DNA of 64,000 nt from Bactericera cockerelli (Eukaryota > Arthropoda > Insecta > Hemiptera > Triozidae), in NCBI GenBank assembly GCA_024516035.1, contig CM044958.1, positions 20,792,568-20,856,567 of the forward strand, written 5' to 3'. Positions 34,491 to 47,800 of the stretch are shown in pieces (the stretch's first letter is position 1; every line of letters begins with the position of its first letter). The notes beneath the pieces were generated by a model. It searched no databases and was not told the DNA's origin. It saw only the letters and a list, made by a program, of their open reading frames with translations. Made by a program: the position numbers and the translations under genes.

Positions 34491-35119
34491 AAAATGGGAC
34501 CTTTTTTCGCCTCTTCTGAAACAATTTACCCCCCCCCCCCCCCCCAACTCCGTTTCCTCCCATTATTTATGATAACCTAAAATGAATAGAAATTATTTTT
34601 CAAAGCTATTTAGGACATTCATGAAGTGGAACTAAAATTAGTTCAAAAGAACAATACGATCGTATTCTATAATCTAAAATAAGCAAGGAGATAGGATTAC
34701 AGTGAAAAAAATAGAACTGTATTATATTGTATAGTATTTCTGAAGTAAAAAATAAGATAAAAGTGAACAAATAAATGAAAAACCAACGAGTAAGTAAAGA
34801 TTTTTTTTATAAAAGAAAAAAATAATTGAAAAGAATAAACATGAAAATGAATTGTTGAAAAACACCCTTATAGGTAACATAAGATAAAAATATCATTGGG
34901 ATAATGTTGTATTTCTTGTGTTTTATCACGAGCTTACAAAAGATGAGTACATGAAAAACAACACTTTCCTTTATTATGTAACAACAATAAGCAACCACTG
35001 GGGAAACAAAGGCAAATATTAAAATTTGTGCACTTGGGTGATAACATACATTCCTTTTCTTTCTATAGTAGGAATATTGATAGAAAGATTGTGGCTATGA
35101 AAGAGTTTGTTCTAGATGC
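34491..35119. other. Region 3' of ZNFX1 exon C
   Basis: AT-rich, with a run of about 18 C at 34530-34547. It holds the candidate poly(A) signal at 34970-34975 and no coding region. Confidence 0.5.
34970..34975 (-). terminator. Candidate ZNFX1 poly(A) signal after exon C
   Basis: AATAAA on the - strand, about 145 nt past the exon C stop. This supports exon C as a true terminal exon. I found no canonical hexamer at a similar distance past exon B. Confidence 0.5.
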
Positions 35120-35850
35120 TTACCGAGACATTTCTGGAGCTCTTGAATTACCTGACGCCAATTGATAACCAGAACCTCCCACTCTTTCCTTACAGTCAGG
35201 ACATCTCCCTGATGTGACCACCCCGCCACAGTCTCCCACATAGTAGAAGTGACCTTTGCTACACTTGTACCAGTGTCCCTCTTGATGTGTTCCTTCTGTC
35301 GTCGACATTGCTAATCGGATCATTTGTTTCAAATCTATTGTTTCCTTTAGCTTTACTTCTACTTGAGTAAGCAGCGCGTTCACAGCCTCAGCCCTCGCCT
35401 TATCGTATCGGTTCAGGCACAGGATCTCGTTCATGATTCTCTCAAAGTCACGATTCAGCTCGACTCCATTCAACACGAGGCCATTGCGAACGCTCTCGTG
35501 GCATTTCATCTCGAGGAGATTGGCCAAAGCGAAAAGTCGATCCAACTCGCAGTAGATGTCCAGCTTCTGCTGCTCCGTGATCTTCACATTCAATATAATG
35601 TTGGTGAAGTAGAACAAGATCTCGTCTATCTGCGAGAGCAAGGTGCAGGAGTTGACGGGGGTCAGGGCACCTAGAGACAGCACTCGCTCTCTCAGGGTCT
35701 CCAAGCAGTTGACGATGAACACAAACAGGTTGACTTGTGCCTCAGTGACGAAGTTCCTCCGCTTAATGAGGTTTCCCCGCCGGTCCTCAGTGAAGAAATC
35801 GCAGAGCTGATTGCTCACCTGACGCACAATGCTTGAGTAGTACTTGGAAC
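35120..35850 (-). CDS. ZNFX1: ZNFX1 alternative terminal exon C (RZ finger)
   Basis: Acceptor TGTGTTGCAG before 35850, phase 1. Begins S-SKYYSSIVRQVS after splicing from exon A. It carries the ZNFX1 C-terminal helical region (DEILFYFTNIIL, ILCLNRYDKA) and an RZ-type zinc finger with intact-looking ligands (WYKCSKGHFYYVGDCGG, then RCPDCKERVGGS). Ends EMSR and TAA. The stop overlaps a donor-like CGGTAAGC, so the exon could also be internal with a further exon not seen. Homologous along its whole length to exon B. Confidence 0.85.
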
Positions 35851-38800
35851 CTGCAACACAGGGAGTCATGTATCAACACTACTGAAAGACGTCAATAGAA
35901 CATTAAATACACCAGTTCTCGTTCCGTCACTGAAGTTAAGCAACGTCCAGCGAGGTTAGGACTTGGGTGGGTGCCCATTCAAATTCGAACTCTCGTAGTG
36001 CTGGCTATTCCTGGCCCCACTGATGCTGGGTAAGGTTAATTTGAGTAGCTTTGTGCGTTTCCAGCGAATGGAGGATAAAACCCCATTCGTGATATGACCA
36101 TAAAGTTGAAAGCGACGTCAAAAGAAAAAAAAGACTTCTATTTCTAGTTTTAGCCAATCCATTCTTGATCTAAACTACGGGGGGTAGTGTCCACCAGAAG
36201 TAATGATACTATCACATGTAACGTGATGACACAGATTAACAACAATAATATTTATGCCATTAAAATCGCGCGTCAAATGACATCATAAACGGTTAAAACA
36301 ATTGAGTATACCCGCTACAATCGATGGGCAAGGTTGGGTTACTTTTCACAACAAATTCTATTAACGTATAAAATTCAACCTCTGAAGACTCCATTGACAA
36401 CTCCACTTTTTCCCGCCTGTCGATTGGACTATTAGCTCTGATAGATATCAGAAATCGGCCTGACATAACTTAAAGTTTGTATAGAGAATGTTATTATTAC
36501 TAAAGCATAACGAGAATTATGACCTAATTCACTTCATAGAGTATCTAATATACATATAGTATTAGAAATCGGAAGTATTGTTTTTGTATGTATAAAAAAA
36601 ACCTGGTGTAAACATCACACGACTTTGCTTATCATATATTAGGAAGGGGAACAGGACCAAAAGCCACTTGTGACTCAAAGGTAACAGTTTGCTAAAAATC
36701 AATGCCAAATTCGTAATCAACACTTCAAAGTCATTGAATTTGATATGTCACAATCCCCATCTAGGATGAATAATAAAAAAGTTAGCCAAAAAGTTCAAGA
36801 TATCAAAAAAATGATCAGAATAGACCCCTATTATTTTTTTAATCTAAGAAAATGTTGTTATCCAACTCTTTTGTATCTTTAACAAATTCAAAGAAGCAGC
36901 GCTTGCGGTTAGTATTTGCGGCTCTACGGCCTCATTCTGCGGCCGATTTCAAACAAAACTTCGTGGTTCGTCTGGTGTATAAAATTAATTTCCATACCAA
37001 ATTTCAAGTCTCTAGCTCTTATCGTTCTCGAGATATCCTGTTCACACACAGACAGACGCACGGACCAAAGGCTGAAAACAACTTTTTTAGTATCCTGAGG
37101 CTATGATTCGTCCAGAAATGTGAAAAACTGGGTAGGTCAAATTTTCGACGAATACAATACTTTCCTTATTATAGGATTAGGAAAGTAAAAATCATACATC
37201 TGGACATATTGCATTTTAGCATTTATGAGGGATTGCTCGTTTTTTGTTGTTGATGAGAAATCTTCCAATAACAGATTTCACACCGGATCTTAAAATTTAC
37301 CTCAATGACGTGGTATCAATGCAAAGAGACGGGCCAGGCAGGTCTCACAGCGCCATCCATCTCGGATGCCACCGTTGTGCCGGCGACATAGCGATGTTGC
37401 TCTCCTCCTATGGTAGCATGACAATAAGGACATTTGGCCATTTGCATGGCGCCTCCACACTCCGTGATACAGTATATCTCCTTGCAACCAGCACATTTGA
37501 AGAAATGGCCCATTTTGGTCATGGAAGTGAAACTCTTGGACATAGCGAGGTGCACCATGCGTCGCTCCTCCGGCGTGATGCCTTGCGGTATTCCCCGCGC
37601 TGCTTCCGCCTCCAGTTCCTGCAGCATCTTATCAGCCCGACTCTGCCTTGCCTCGTCATATCGGTCCAGACACAGGATCTCATTTGAGCAATGCTTGAAT
37701 AGCTGACACAAAACGTTCGAGTTGTGGAAATTTGTGAACGCATGGTAACTAGTCTTCAATTGCAACAGATTGACGAGGGCGTAGAAGCGCTCCAGTTCAA
37801 ATTTGATATCCTGCTGCTGTTGCTCACTCAACTTGTCCTGTGGAAAACTCTGCACGTGGCCTAGGATCTCATCCAGCAAGCGCAGCAGAAGACAGGACAT
37901 CTCGGGTCCGAGTGTCGTTAACTCCATCACACACTCTTTTATCTTTTCTAACACTTCCACTATAAAAACGAACAAGATCATCTGAGTGCGTGTCAATCGG
38001 TTTACCAAAGTCACATGCTTTCTACCTGTGAGAACCTGCCGTGTGTCTTCTACCTGACGACCAATGTTCCTTATAATGCTTGCATAATACTTGGAGCCTG
38101 GAAAATAAAAAATCGCATTGACACACGAACTTTTTCAGGAGCTAATCTCGAAAGAATGTACTTCCAAATCTCGTCATTCGCGTCTCACTGTATCATTTCC
38201 GCAGCCCAAACCATAATAGATGGCGAAAAATTAACTGAGACATGGCCATCCACCAGTACAGCCATGACTCAGCATTTTCTTTGACGAACACCTTTGAATC
38301 TCTAGAGGTCACTGTCCCATATTTATTTATATCTCTCGCTCTCTCTCTCTCTCCCCATATTTTATTACTTTAGTCTCTTTGGTTTTTTTCTGAAACTAAA
38401 TTTTCAGTTCTTTGCGTGGTGTGTTAATCAGACAATTTCCATTGCGAAGTACGGGCAAATTGCTACTACGAGTATATTCAACAAATTTAAATAAAAAAAA
38501 AATCGATATCTTTTATCGTTTACGAGATATTTGCACTAAAAAAGTAAGTTCAACCTGTTCAACTGTTAAATGGACATAATTTCAAAAAAAATCTGTTATT
38601 GATGTTCAAATAGACCTATGAAACATTGAAAATACCAAAGACCTTTTTCTACCAAAAGTAGGTTTAAATGCTGATTTAAAAGAAAAAAAATAAAAAATCA
38701 GGCAAAAATGTTTAGGTGTCATAATTAATACCATCTGAAGTAACTTTGAAAACACACAGAGAAACTTTTTTTTTTTGGTACAAGCATTTTGGATATGTCT

Positions 38801-41800
38801 TGAAAAAAAAAAAAAAAAATCAATTTCAGTTGACAAGAGAAGAAGTTGAACTGATCCATTTTCAACGAAAGAAGGGTCTCAATGGAAACAATTAAATGAA
38901 TTTGACCTTTTTTTTAATTGTATTTCAACAAAAAAATGACATGGAAACAGCTTAAATTTTATGATGTTTTGATTTCACCAAAGTACTTCTTAAAATGAGA
39001 TTTGTCAATAAACTAATTGAACAGTGTTATTCTATTTAAGAACAATATTGTGAAAATTGTAAGTAAAAATTGCTTTAAAAAAATTAGATAGTTGCTAGAT
39101 ACACGGTGTAACAGTTTTGAACTTTGCACCCTACCAGCTCCGCCCTGATAAGATTTTTAAAAGTTTATTATGCTCAGCCTCATTCAGGCTTTAATAAATA
39201 GAAATATAAAAAATGGAATTCCCTTTAAATTTCGCGAGAAAAATGAAAAAATGTGGCCTTAAGGCCGGAAGGGTCGGCCGGGGCCCAAAATGGCATTACC
39301 ACGGGAAGGGTCTTAGGGCACTTTCTATCCTTAGAACTTTACAGAATTGAAAAATTCCATCGCGTTCAAAATTTGCGAGGGGGGTGGCCCTGTATTATAC
39401 GTACATAATATATTATTTTAAAGTTGTAAGTAAACAAACCAGAACAAAATAAGGATGACTGTATTTCCTTGTTGGATACTAAATTGGACACACATTGAAA
39501 AAATCGATCGTGTTCAAAAGTTAAGAAGGGGTGGCCAACTTTGCAAAAACATACTATAGTATAGTAGGGTTAAAAAAATGCACTGCTAATTATGGACACA
39601 ACACTTCCTCGTGATTGGTTCACATTGTATACACGTGGCAATTTTGAGATTTTATACTAAATCACATGTATCTCAAAAACCATTCAACCGATTTTCTTCA
39701 AATTTGTTTTACATGGTAGAATACCATAAGGAAATTATGTATTGGCAAGTCGTAGACCTCATTTTGGAACTTTTTTTGTCCAAAATTTTGAATTTTCATA
39801 TCAGAGCTAGATCATAATTAATTTTAAAAAATATTATAAACTAGGCGCGTTGCGGTTAGGCCTGCGGCGCGGTGCGTTCACCGAGGCATGGCCGTGCTGG
39901 TGAAAGATAAATATTTGGTAGTTATGTATGTATTGATAGTTAATTTGATACACTACTTTTTCTCACTTCATACCACTGACCATAAAGTACAAAAATATGT
40001 ATGACGATTATTTAAACATCTTTATGTTGCGACACGAAATGTTGAATTTAAGATCATCATAAAATAGGTAATATGGTACAAACATTTCTAAGAATAAACA
40101 TCCTCTTTTTCAATTGAGACCCTTTTTTTTTCATTGTCTTACTTTGCGAAGGATAGAAACAATGAAAAAAGGGTCAAAGAAGCGATCTTGGTGTGGGTGT
40201 GTGTGTTAAATTTGGTATGCTAATTATTTTTTTACACCAGACGAACCACGACACTTTTGTTTGAAATCGGCCACATTCTGCGGCCGCAGGGCCGTTTCTT
40301 GGAGTTGGTTTAAGTTAGAGAACATTTTCTTAGAATAAAAAAATAATAGGGGTTTTTTGGAACCTGGCCCAATTTACCAGTATTTTTGATGGTCCCCTTT
40401 AGACCAACTTTTTTAATATTTATTGTTGATGGGGAGTTGTGACATATGAAGTCCAATGATTTCGAGGTGCTGATTACGCATTTGACATTGATTTTTAGAT
40501 AACTGTTACCTTTGAGTCACCAGTAGCTTTTGGTCTTGTTTCCATTACTAATATGATAAGTCGTGTCATATTTACATTAGATTTTTTTGTTTGATTTTCA
40601 TGATCCTTATTGCTTCAGAGAAATTTTTAACATTAGAAATCGTTAGTATTGTGTTCGTTTTTGTATAAAATAATATTTATTTGGTCCCAATTTTTTTATC
40701 TTTCTGGCCGTTTCATAACCTTTTGAGCAACTTTGGTTTTGTGTCGTTTGGTCTATTAAATACATTCCTTGTAAAGCGCAAGTCTCGAAAACTACTGAAC
40801 GAATTTCGATGAAATGTTGTACACATATAAGCCCTATTTTTCTTTCTAACCAAAGTTAACCAAACGGGAATAAAATGAACCAAACTGGAAGTAAGTCATT
40901 TTTCTTTTGGAAGAGGAAAAATTTTCACTTCCAAAGTTAACCATAGTGGAATTAGAAAATTCTTGCTTCCAGTTCTTTTTTAGGTTAAGTCCATTGTTTA
41001 TTTTTAAAAGTAACCAAACGCATTTTTCTTTCACGAATGACCTTGGAATAAAATGGAAATACTTGGAAAAAACCTAACCTGGAAATGTTTTTTAGTTAGA
41101 AAGAAAAATACGACTATACTGATTAGCAACTTTTCGCATTACCGCAATACCATCACAACACTATGATCCTGAAGAGTAGAAAAACTACAATTTAAATTTT
41201 CATGAACTGGCTAGTGGAGAGATTCAGTTGCCATGAGAACCCCGCGGGATTTGAAAAATGTTCCATGTAAACAATGCAAGACGCCCATACACAGTGTACA
41301 CTGTACAGCAACGTTCACTTAGGATTTCTGAAGACACTTTTGGAAAACACCTAACTTTTTTTACAAGAAAATCACGTAATAGAATTTTGAAAAAATATTT
41401 TTTAGCACCGTCTAAGTAATCGCCATCTTTTATCAAACTTGCCATATCAAACTTTCCAGTTCCTGTGCCAAAATTTGTTTGGACAAAAGTGCGGTGTTTC
41501 ATCTGTTTCATGTTGAGAATAACTTGCATCACCACTTACCTCCATTTCAGCCCTAAAAATTGATACCTAAATTTAATGCTTTCAAACGAAAAAACATGTA
41601 TTTAACATTCTTTAAACAGTTTAAACAAAAGTACAATTATTTGCTAATAAAATATTACTGAAACCTGTGGAATGAAATGCACTATATCTCCGGCCCTGTT
41701 ATGATTAAAAATCACAAACTTGTCTTAAAATACTTTTAATGTCCACTACTTTTCAGAAATGTATTACAAATAAGGTAGTGTAGTTCTATTTGCGATTCTA

Positions 41801-44800
41801 AAGTGACCCCCCTGTAGCGGCCCCTGGGTATGATAAAAAATCAAAACCTAGTAGAAAAGGTTTCCCCTTGATATAATGGTACACCTGTTTTAATTTTTTT
41901 TTCAAATTTTAAATCCGTTCTCTAGATATTTCGAGTGGCTCCTTTTTTGGCGGACCCTGTATAACAAATTTAAAGAAAATCGGTTAAGCTGTTTGGAGAT
42001 GTAAGTGATTATGTCTAAAATATCAACCATGTGTACACAATGTGAACCAATCACGAGGAAGTATTGTGTCCATAATTGGCAGTGTATTTTTATGATAGAG
42101 CTCTGAAAATTGAGAAAATACGAAATTTTTGACAAAAAAGTCAAAAAATAAGGTCTAAGACTTACCAATACAGAATTTTTGTAAAATCTAAAATGTAGGA
42201 ACAACGGTATTCTAGCATAAAAAAAAACAAATTTGAAAAGAATCAGTCGAGAACTTTTGTAAATATACAAGTATTTCAGTAAAAAATCTCTGAATCTAGG
42301 GATAATCAAAAATGGAAATTTACAAGTTTGCGTCAGTTCTAACATTTTCCCATTTAAAACTATACACAAAATCTAGACCGAAGTCTGTCTAGTTATTATC
42401 TAAAAATGATTTTAGAAATTTTGCCCTTCATATCTAAAAATGATACTTACTATTCAAAAACTTCTGCTTCTCCTCTTGCTTATTGTTATGCGAGTACATT
42501 TCCAATTTTTTCAATCTCTGTATGACATCCATCTTCATTTGTACGATAGTCCTCCTCATGCCATTCTGTTTTTTCTTCACCTGTGCAATATCTTTCATGA
42601 CAGATCTCGTCTTATTCATGAAGCGTAACGTATTCATAACTGGAGTCTTGCATTGTGGACATGTCAACATAACGATTTCCCTGTCTTGATCGGTAGATTG
42701 GTGCATGATTCCAAGATGCATTTCAAGACCACATGACTCAAAAAAATGCCCACAATCTTCTAGAACTACGAATCTAGCATCCTCCTCATCTTCAGTGCCA
42801 AAAAGAATATAAGTGACTTCATCTTTGTGACAAATGCGACATTTTGGAGGACAAGGTTCACCACAATAGCCAATACACATGTGGCCACATGGAAGTTTCT
42901 TCCGACAGGGTTTATAACACCTAGTTCTGGAGCACATTTCTGAACATTTCTTTTTGCACTTTTTATGCTCACATTCCCAGAGACACCTTTCCAAGCAAAA
43001 TGGACATTTTTCTCCACAAGGATTTGGACACTTAGAGTGCTTACAATTAGTCATACATGGTAGCTTGCAAGGCGGGCACAAGGCACTGCAGTCTACATTA
43101 CAGCTATGTCCGCAGATCTTCACTCTACCACATTTCTTTACACATCACATGCAGACGACCCTGTTTGCACCCACTGCATGTTCCTCGACATGGATGCTCA
43201 CAGAGTAGTATGTCTGTGCAAGGCTCTGGACACTTATCTAGTGCCAGCTTTATTAAGTCAGCTGAATCCTTGTTTCTATCCTTGCAAGGAACTTGAGTTG
43301 GATGTCCACACAAAGATATTATATCAGGGAGGGTAATGAGTGCATCACACTCATTGCTGTTGCATTCATCATAACACTTCTTAGCGCATTGATGTCCACA
43401 TGGTAGAATCTTATCACATGGATTTTTACAATGTTTTCGTTCGGGGTGCACTTTACACTTCAAATTTACAGTATGACCACAATCGGGAATTTTTTTCTTC
43501 ACTATTTCGTTACAATCCCCACATGGATCAATACATCTCTTACGACACTTGTGTGAGCAGTCTAGAATATTAGTGCATCGTTCAGTACATTCTATGAATT
43601 CTACATCTAGGTGACAGAGAACACTTTGACGGTGTCCACATAGTAGATCTTTAGGTACGCGTTCATTACAAGGAGAACATTTCTCGTGGCAAAGTTTCTT
43701 ACAATAGTGTTCTTGTGAACAGCCAGCGTTTTTCTTCTCACAAGCTTTCATACACATGAATTCCAAGTGATCTGGATCTTCATCAACATGACAATAACGA
43801 GTGCAAGCATGACCACATTGCAGTCTCTTTTCGCAACGTTTAGTACATGTAATGGTTGAACCTGATTGAGCAACATGACATGCAACTTGCGCTATATGTC
43901 CACACAGTTCTATTACTAACTCTAAAATTACTTTGCACGGATAAGTTGTTACGTCAATGTAACAATGAATGTCTTTAGTATGACCACATGACAGATTCCG
44001 GGTTACCAACACTCGACAGAGATTACATTCCTCATAGCAGCGGTTCAAACAAGGATGACCTGCAGGACAGTTTTTTGTGCATTTATCTGGGCATCGGTAT
44101 ATTTTGTGATCCCTATCAGTAGGGTGACATAAACTTTTGCACGAATGACCACAGTCTAATGTTTCATTACACAATTTGGAGCAACCTCCTTCTGTAACAC
44201 TTAGGAAATCACTTTTCTTTGATACCATTGTTCTATTCTTATGAACTAGGCATTGAAGTTCTAAGGCAGGACCTATGGCTTCATGCATTTCCAATTGTTT
44301 TTTTATATCCGGCCAAATTTCACTGTTTTCTTCAAGACAATTCATATTTCCAATCAAATAGAAGCCATGCTTAGCTCTAGACAGAGCAACACATACTCGG
44401 TTGGGAGTAGAAAGAAAACCAATCTTATTTTCAAGATTACTACGAACAAGTGACAGTAGAATAATTTCACATTCTTCTCCTTGATAGTTGTCTACAGTGG
44501 ATATTCTGACATGGTGTAGTTCTGGCATTTTTTTCCTCAACATTTTAAACAAGATCATTTGACCTGAGTATGTTGTCAGAATCGTGATCTGGTCTGGAGT
44601 ATAACCTTGGAACAGCAAATACCTTGCAAGTTTCAAAATAAACTCTCCTTCGTGGGAATTTTTGTAACTTTGGATGTGATCATCATTTTCTTCGTGTACC
44701 TCATGACTAACAAAGAATAGGTTTTTCGTAATACCTTTTACGTTAGGATATTCGTAAACAGATATGTGATTCTGTAAGTGATTGTAAATGACAGGTGTAA

Positions 44801-47800
44801 TGAGATCACAAATCTCGGGTCTCATTCGATGTTGTACACCCAGAGTACTATAGGTCAAATTGTTTTTAATCATCCGTTCAAACAGTGATATTTCCAAGTT
44901 GTATTTTTTTGCCAACATAAACACAGTAGGATTTGGGCGTAGTTGTTGGTGATCTCCAATGAGAATAAGGTGTTCGCAATGGTTTGTTAAAGCGGTGACT
45001 ATGTGTGCTTCTAAAACTTCTGCCGCTTCTTCCACAACAACTATTTTTGGTTTCAAAGCTGATAACATGAGATGATTTTTCGCAGCAGCAGTTGTTGTAA
45101 TGCCTAGAATTTTATGATTTAGTAGAACTTGCATGTCCTGCAACTGTTTAGCTTCGCTGTACTGTTCAGATAAACCCCTAAAATTGGCCTCAGTTACTTT
45201 GATTGCATTCATCATTTCTGCTTTAAAATTGTTAAGCCAATTCCAGTACAAATTCCAACGCTCGTCCAAATTCATCTTCGAGAGACTTGTATTCAATTTT
45301 GTACAATCTCTTATGTTCATTTTTTTGCTAGATCTTTTGATTTGGGACTCAATAATCTTTTCTGCTTCAACCAAGTGTTTCATTTTTATTTCCAAGTTGT
45401 TCCGCATTGTCACATATTCACGACTTGAAAAAATACAACTCTGTCGCTCGATTGCAAATCGACTTTCTTCCAACTTTCTCAATTCTCTCTCTAGTGACTC
45501 TTTTGTTAAAACGTGGAGGCTCATTTTTTGCTCGTCTATTGTGAGGTCCGCTACTAAAGACTCTTCATTTCGGAGTTGATTTCTTACTTCATCTTCATCA
45601 TCATCTACTTCATTGATATCTTTTTCAATTGTATCTTCATAATTATTAGCATTATCTTTTTCCTCAGCAATACCGGCTTCGTCACCTTCGTTAATAGTAG
45701 TAATATGATCGCAAGAATAATCCAAATTTGCAACCAAAAGCCATTTCACAAAATCACTCGATGTTTTTAGTTGATTTTGATGAGACTGAGACATGTATGG
45801 TACCAAGAAATCTAGTTTCACAATTCCGAACTCATTTTTTTTATTAATGGATTCAAGTGCTGTCTCCACTGTTTTCATGTAACTCATAACATCTCTCATT
45901 TCATCGCGCAAGGTCATGTACGCACTGTTAAGACCTTTGTCATATCTAAAAAGTTTTCTTCTTTCACCCATTTCATAGGGTTTAATGAGCTCACTTTTGG
46001 TTTGAGAACCAAAACGAACAACACTGGTAGTGAACTTGAGAATTCCTTCCAGGAATTGGTCTAATGCATGGTTTGTATAACAGACCAGAACAATGGGAGC
46101 TCCCAGTTGCTCCTGGATGCTTTCATTATCCAGAAGAGTTTCAATGATTTTCAAACCGAGATAGGTTTTCCCCGTTCCTGGAGGTCCTTGCATGATCACA
46201 AATTCTCTACTCAGGGCAGCCTTATACGCATCAAACTGGTATTTGTCTAAACCAAGTTGATCTGGACTAGGCCAAGCAAATTCGTCCAGGATATCAAATT
46301 CAGGGAATTTTCCAATTTTCAAATAACTGTTGTTGTTCAAATAAACAGGAGGCTTAATGGCAGGATTTACATGAATAATATAACGAGTCATGGGAAAATT
46401 ATTTTCATCGTACTGCTTTAATGCTTTCATAACGTGGTAGTAGGGTTGAAAGAAAATTGTGGACTCCACCATCATCATCTCTTTATAGAAATCTTCAACC
46501 TGTAGTTCTATGTCTCCTATTAGTTCTACACAAATAGTCCGATGTTTTCCGATGGTACTATTATTTTTATCGAAAACAGAGCCTATGAAAAATGTGTTGA
46601 ACTTATCAAATGAAAAGAATAGAAGTGATCCAAACATAAACCAACGGTTGTATTCCCAATTATAATCTTTCATTTTATTGTCTAAATCAAAGCACACATT
46701 GTAAATTATCTTATCATTTTTAGTCTCAATAGTTAAGAATGCACTTTTCTTGAATAGACGCAAGTTATTAATTCGTCTTTTACGTTTTTCTTCTGTTGTA
46801 AGAGAGTCAATTAAATCTCTAAAACCATCTCGTATCGGAGAAATTAGATCTTGTCTCAGGAGGCGAAACTGAACGTCTAAATAATGCTCAACATTTTCGT
46901 ACCCTCCATTAACAATACTCCTTCTTAGAAAAACCTCCTTATCTTGTAAGATTTCTTCCTCTCTTGGGTACAAGTCGATGTTTCTGAAATCCTCTGGAGG
47001 TGTTCCTTCATCGAGATATGTTTCTTTCTTGGCACTCATGGTCTGAGCAATTGAACCCATTTTTTGAAGTCGATGAGCTAGCGCCGTGAGATTAGACTTG
47101 ATGGAATCATCCACCTTGATTGTAGTGAACATTTCAATGCTCGAAACATGACCAAATATTTTTTGCACGGGTTCTTGAAAACGTTCTTTGGCAATATTTT
47201 GAAAAATATTTGTTAGTGTTTCAATTACCTTTAAAGTATCTGTTATAAATGGGTTAATATTTTTTAATCGTTTTTTATTTGCTTCAGAAGACAAACTAAA
47301 CACACAGTCAACAATCAACTCTAAGAAATCCGACTCACAGAGCCAAGTGAGGACTTTAATTTTGTTTTCTGGGAATGCACAACTACAAACTTTAGCTAGA
47401 AGTTTGGTAATTAAAATGATCCAGTCTGGCCTTTCTTTCAAAAAAGCTTCTTCATCCAGGAGATATTGGAAACCATTATATTCATTAGCAAGCTCAATAG
47501 TTATTTTTAAATCACCTTCCTTTGACAGTTCTTCTAATTTCGGATAACTTAACCTTGACTTTTTCACATTTCTTTGTTTTTCTTTTGGGGTTTCTCTGTG
47601 AGTCTCAGCATTGTGCTGGCTATTGTTTGGTTCGTTTTGTTTTTCATTTCGAGTATTTTGCATGCCATTTCCTCCGTCATATCTCTTGTTCTTAGAGTAC
47701 CCTGTTGCTAGATGAGAAGGGTTTAAGAAGTCCAAAGTCAACGGACCACCAGTAGCTCTCAAGTTTGAGGCAGAATTATGTTGCGGTCGTGAATTATTCT

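Noticed and set aside
35910..35990. 5S rRNA gene
   Set aside because: Only the internal promoter region resembles 5S; the rest is diverged and joined to a SINE tail.
35120..38097. Exons B and C as two independent small genes
   Set aside because: Both begin at acceptors in the phase required by exon A and lack convincing start codons; the content is the ZNFX1 C-terminus.
41224..41535. 103-codon - frame in the ZNFX1 intron
   Set aside because: No domain, no clear splice sites linking it to exons A or B.
45133..45770. Open frames on the + strand inside ZNFX1
   Set aside because: Shadows of the strongly supported - strand coding frame.
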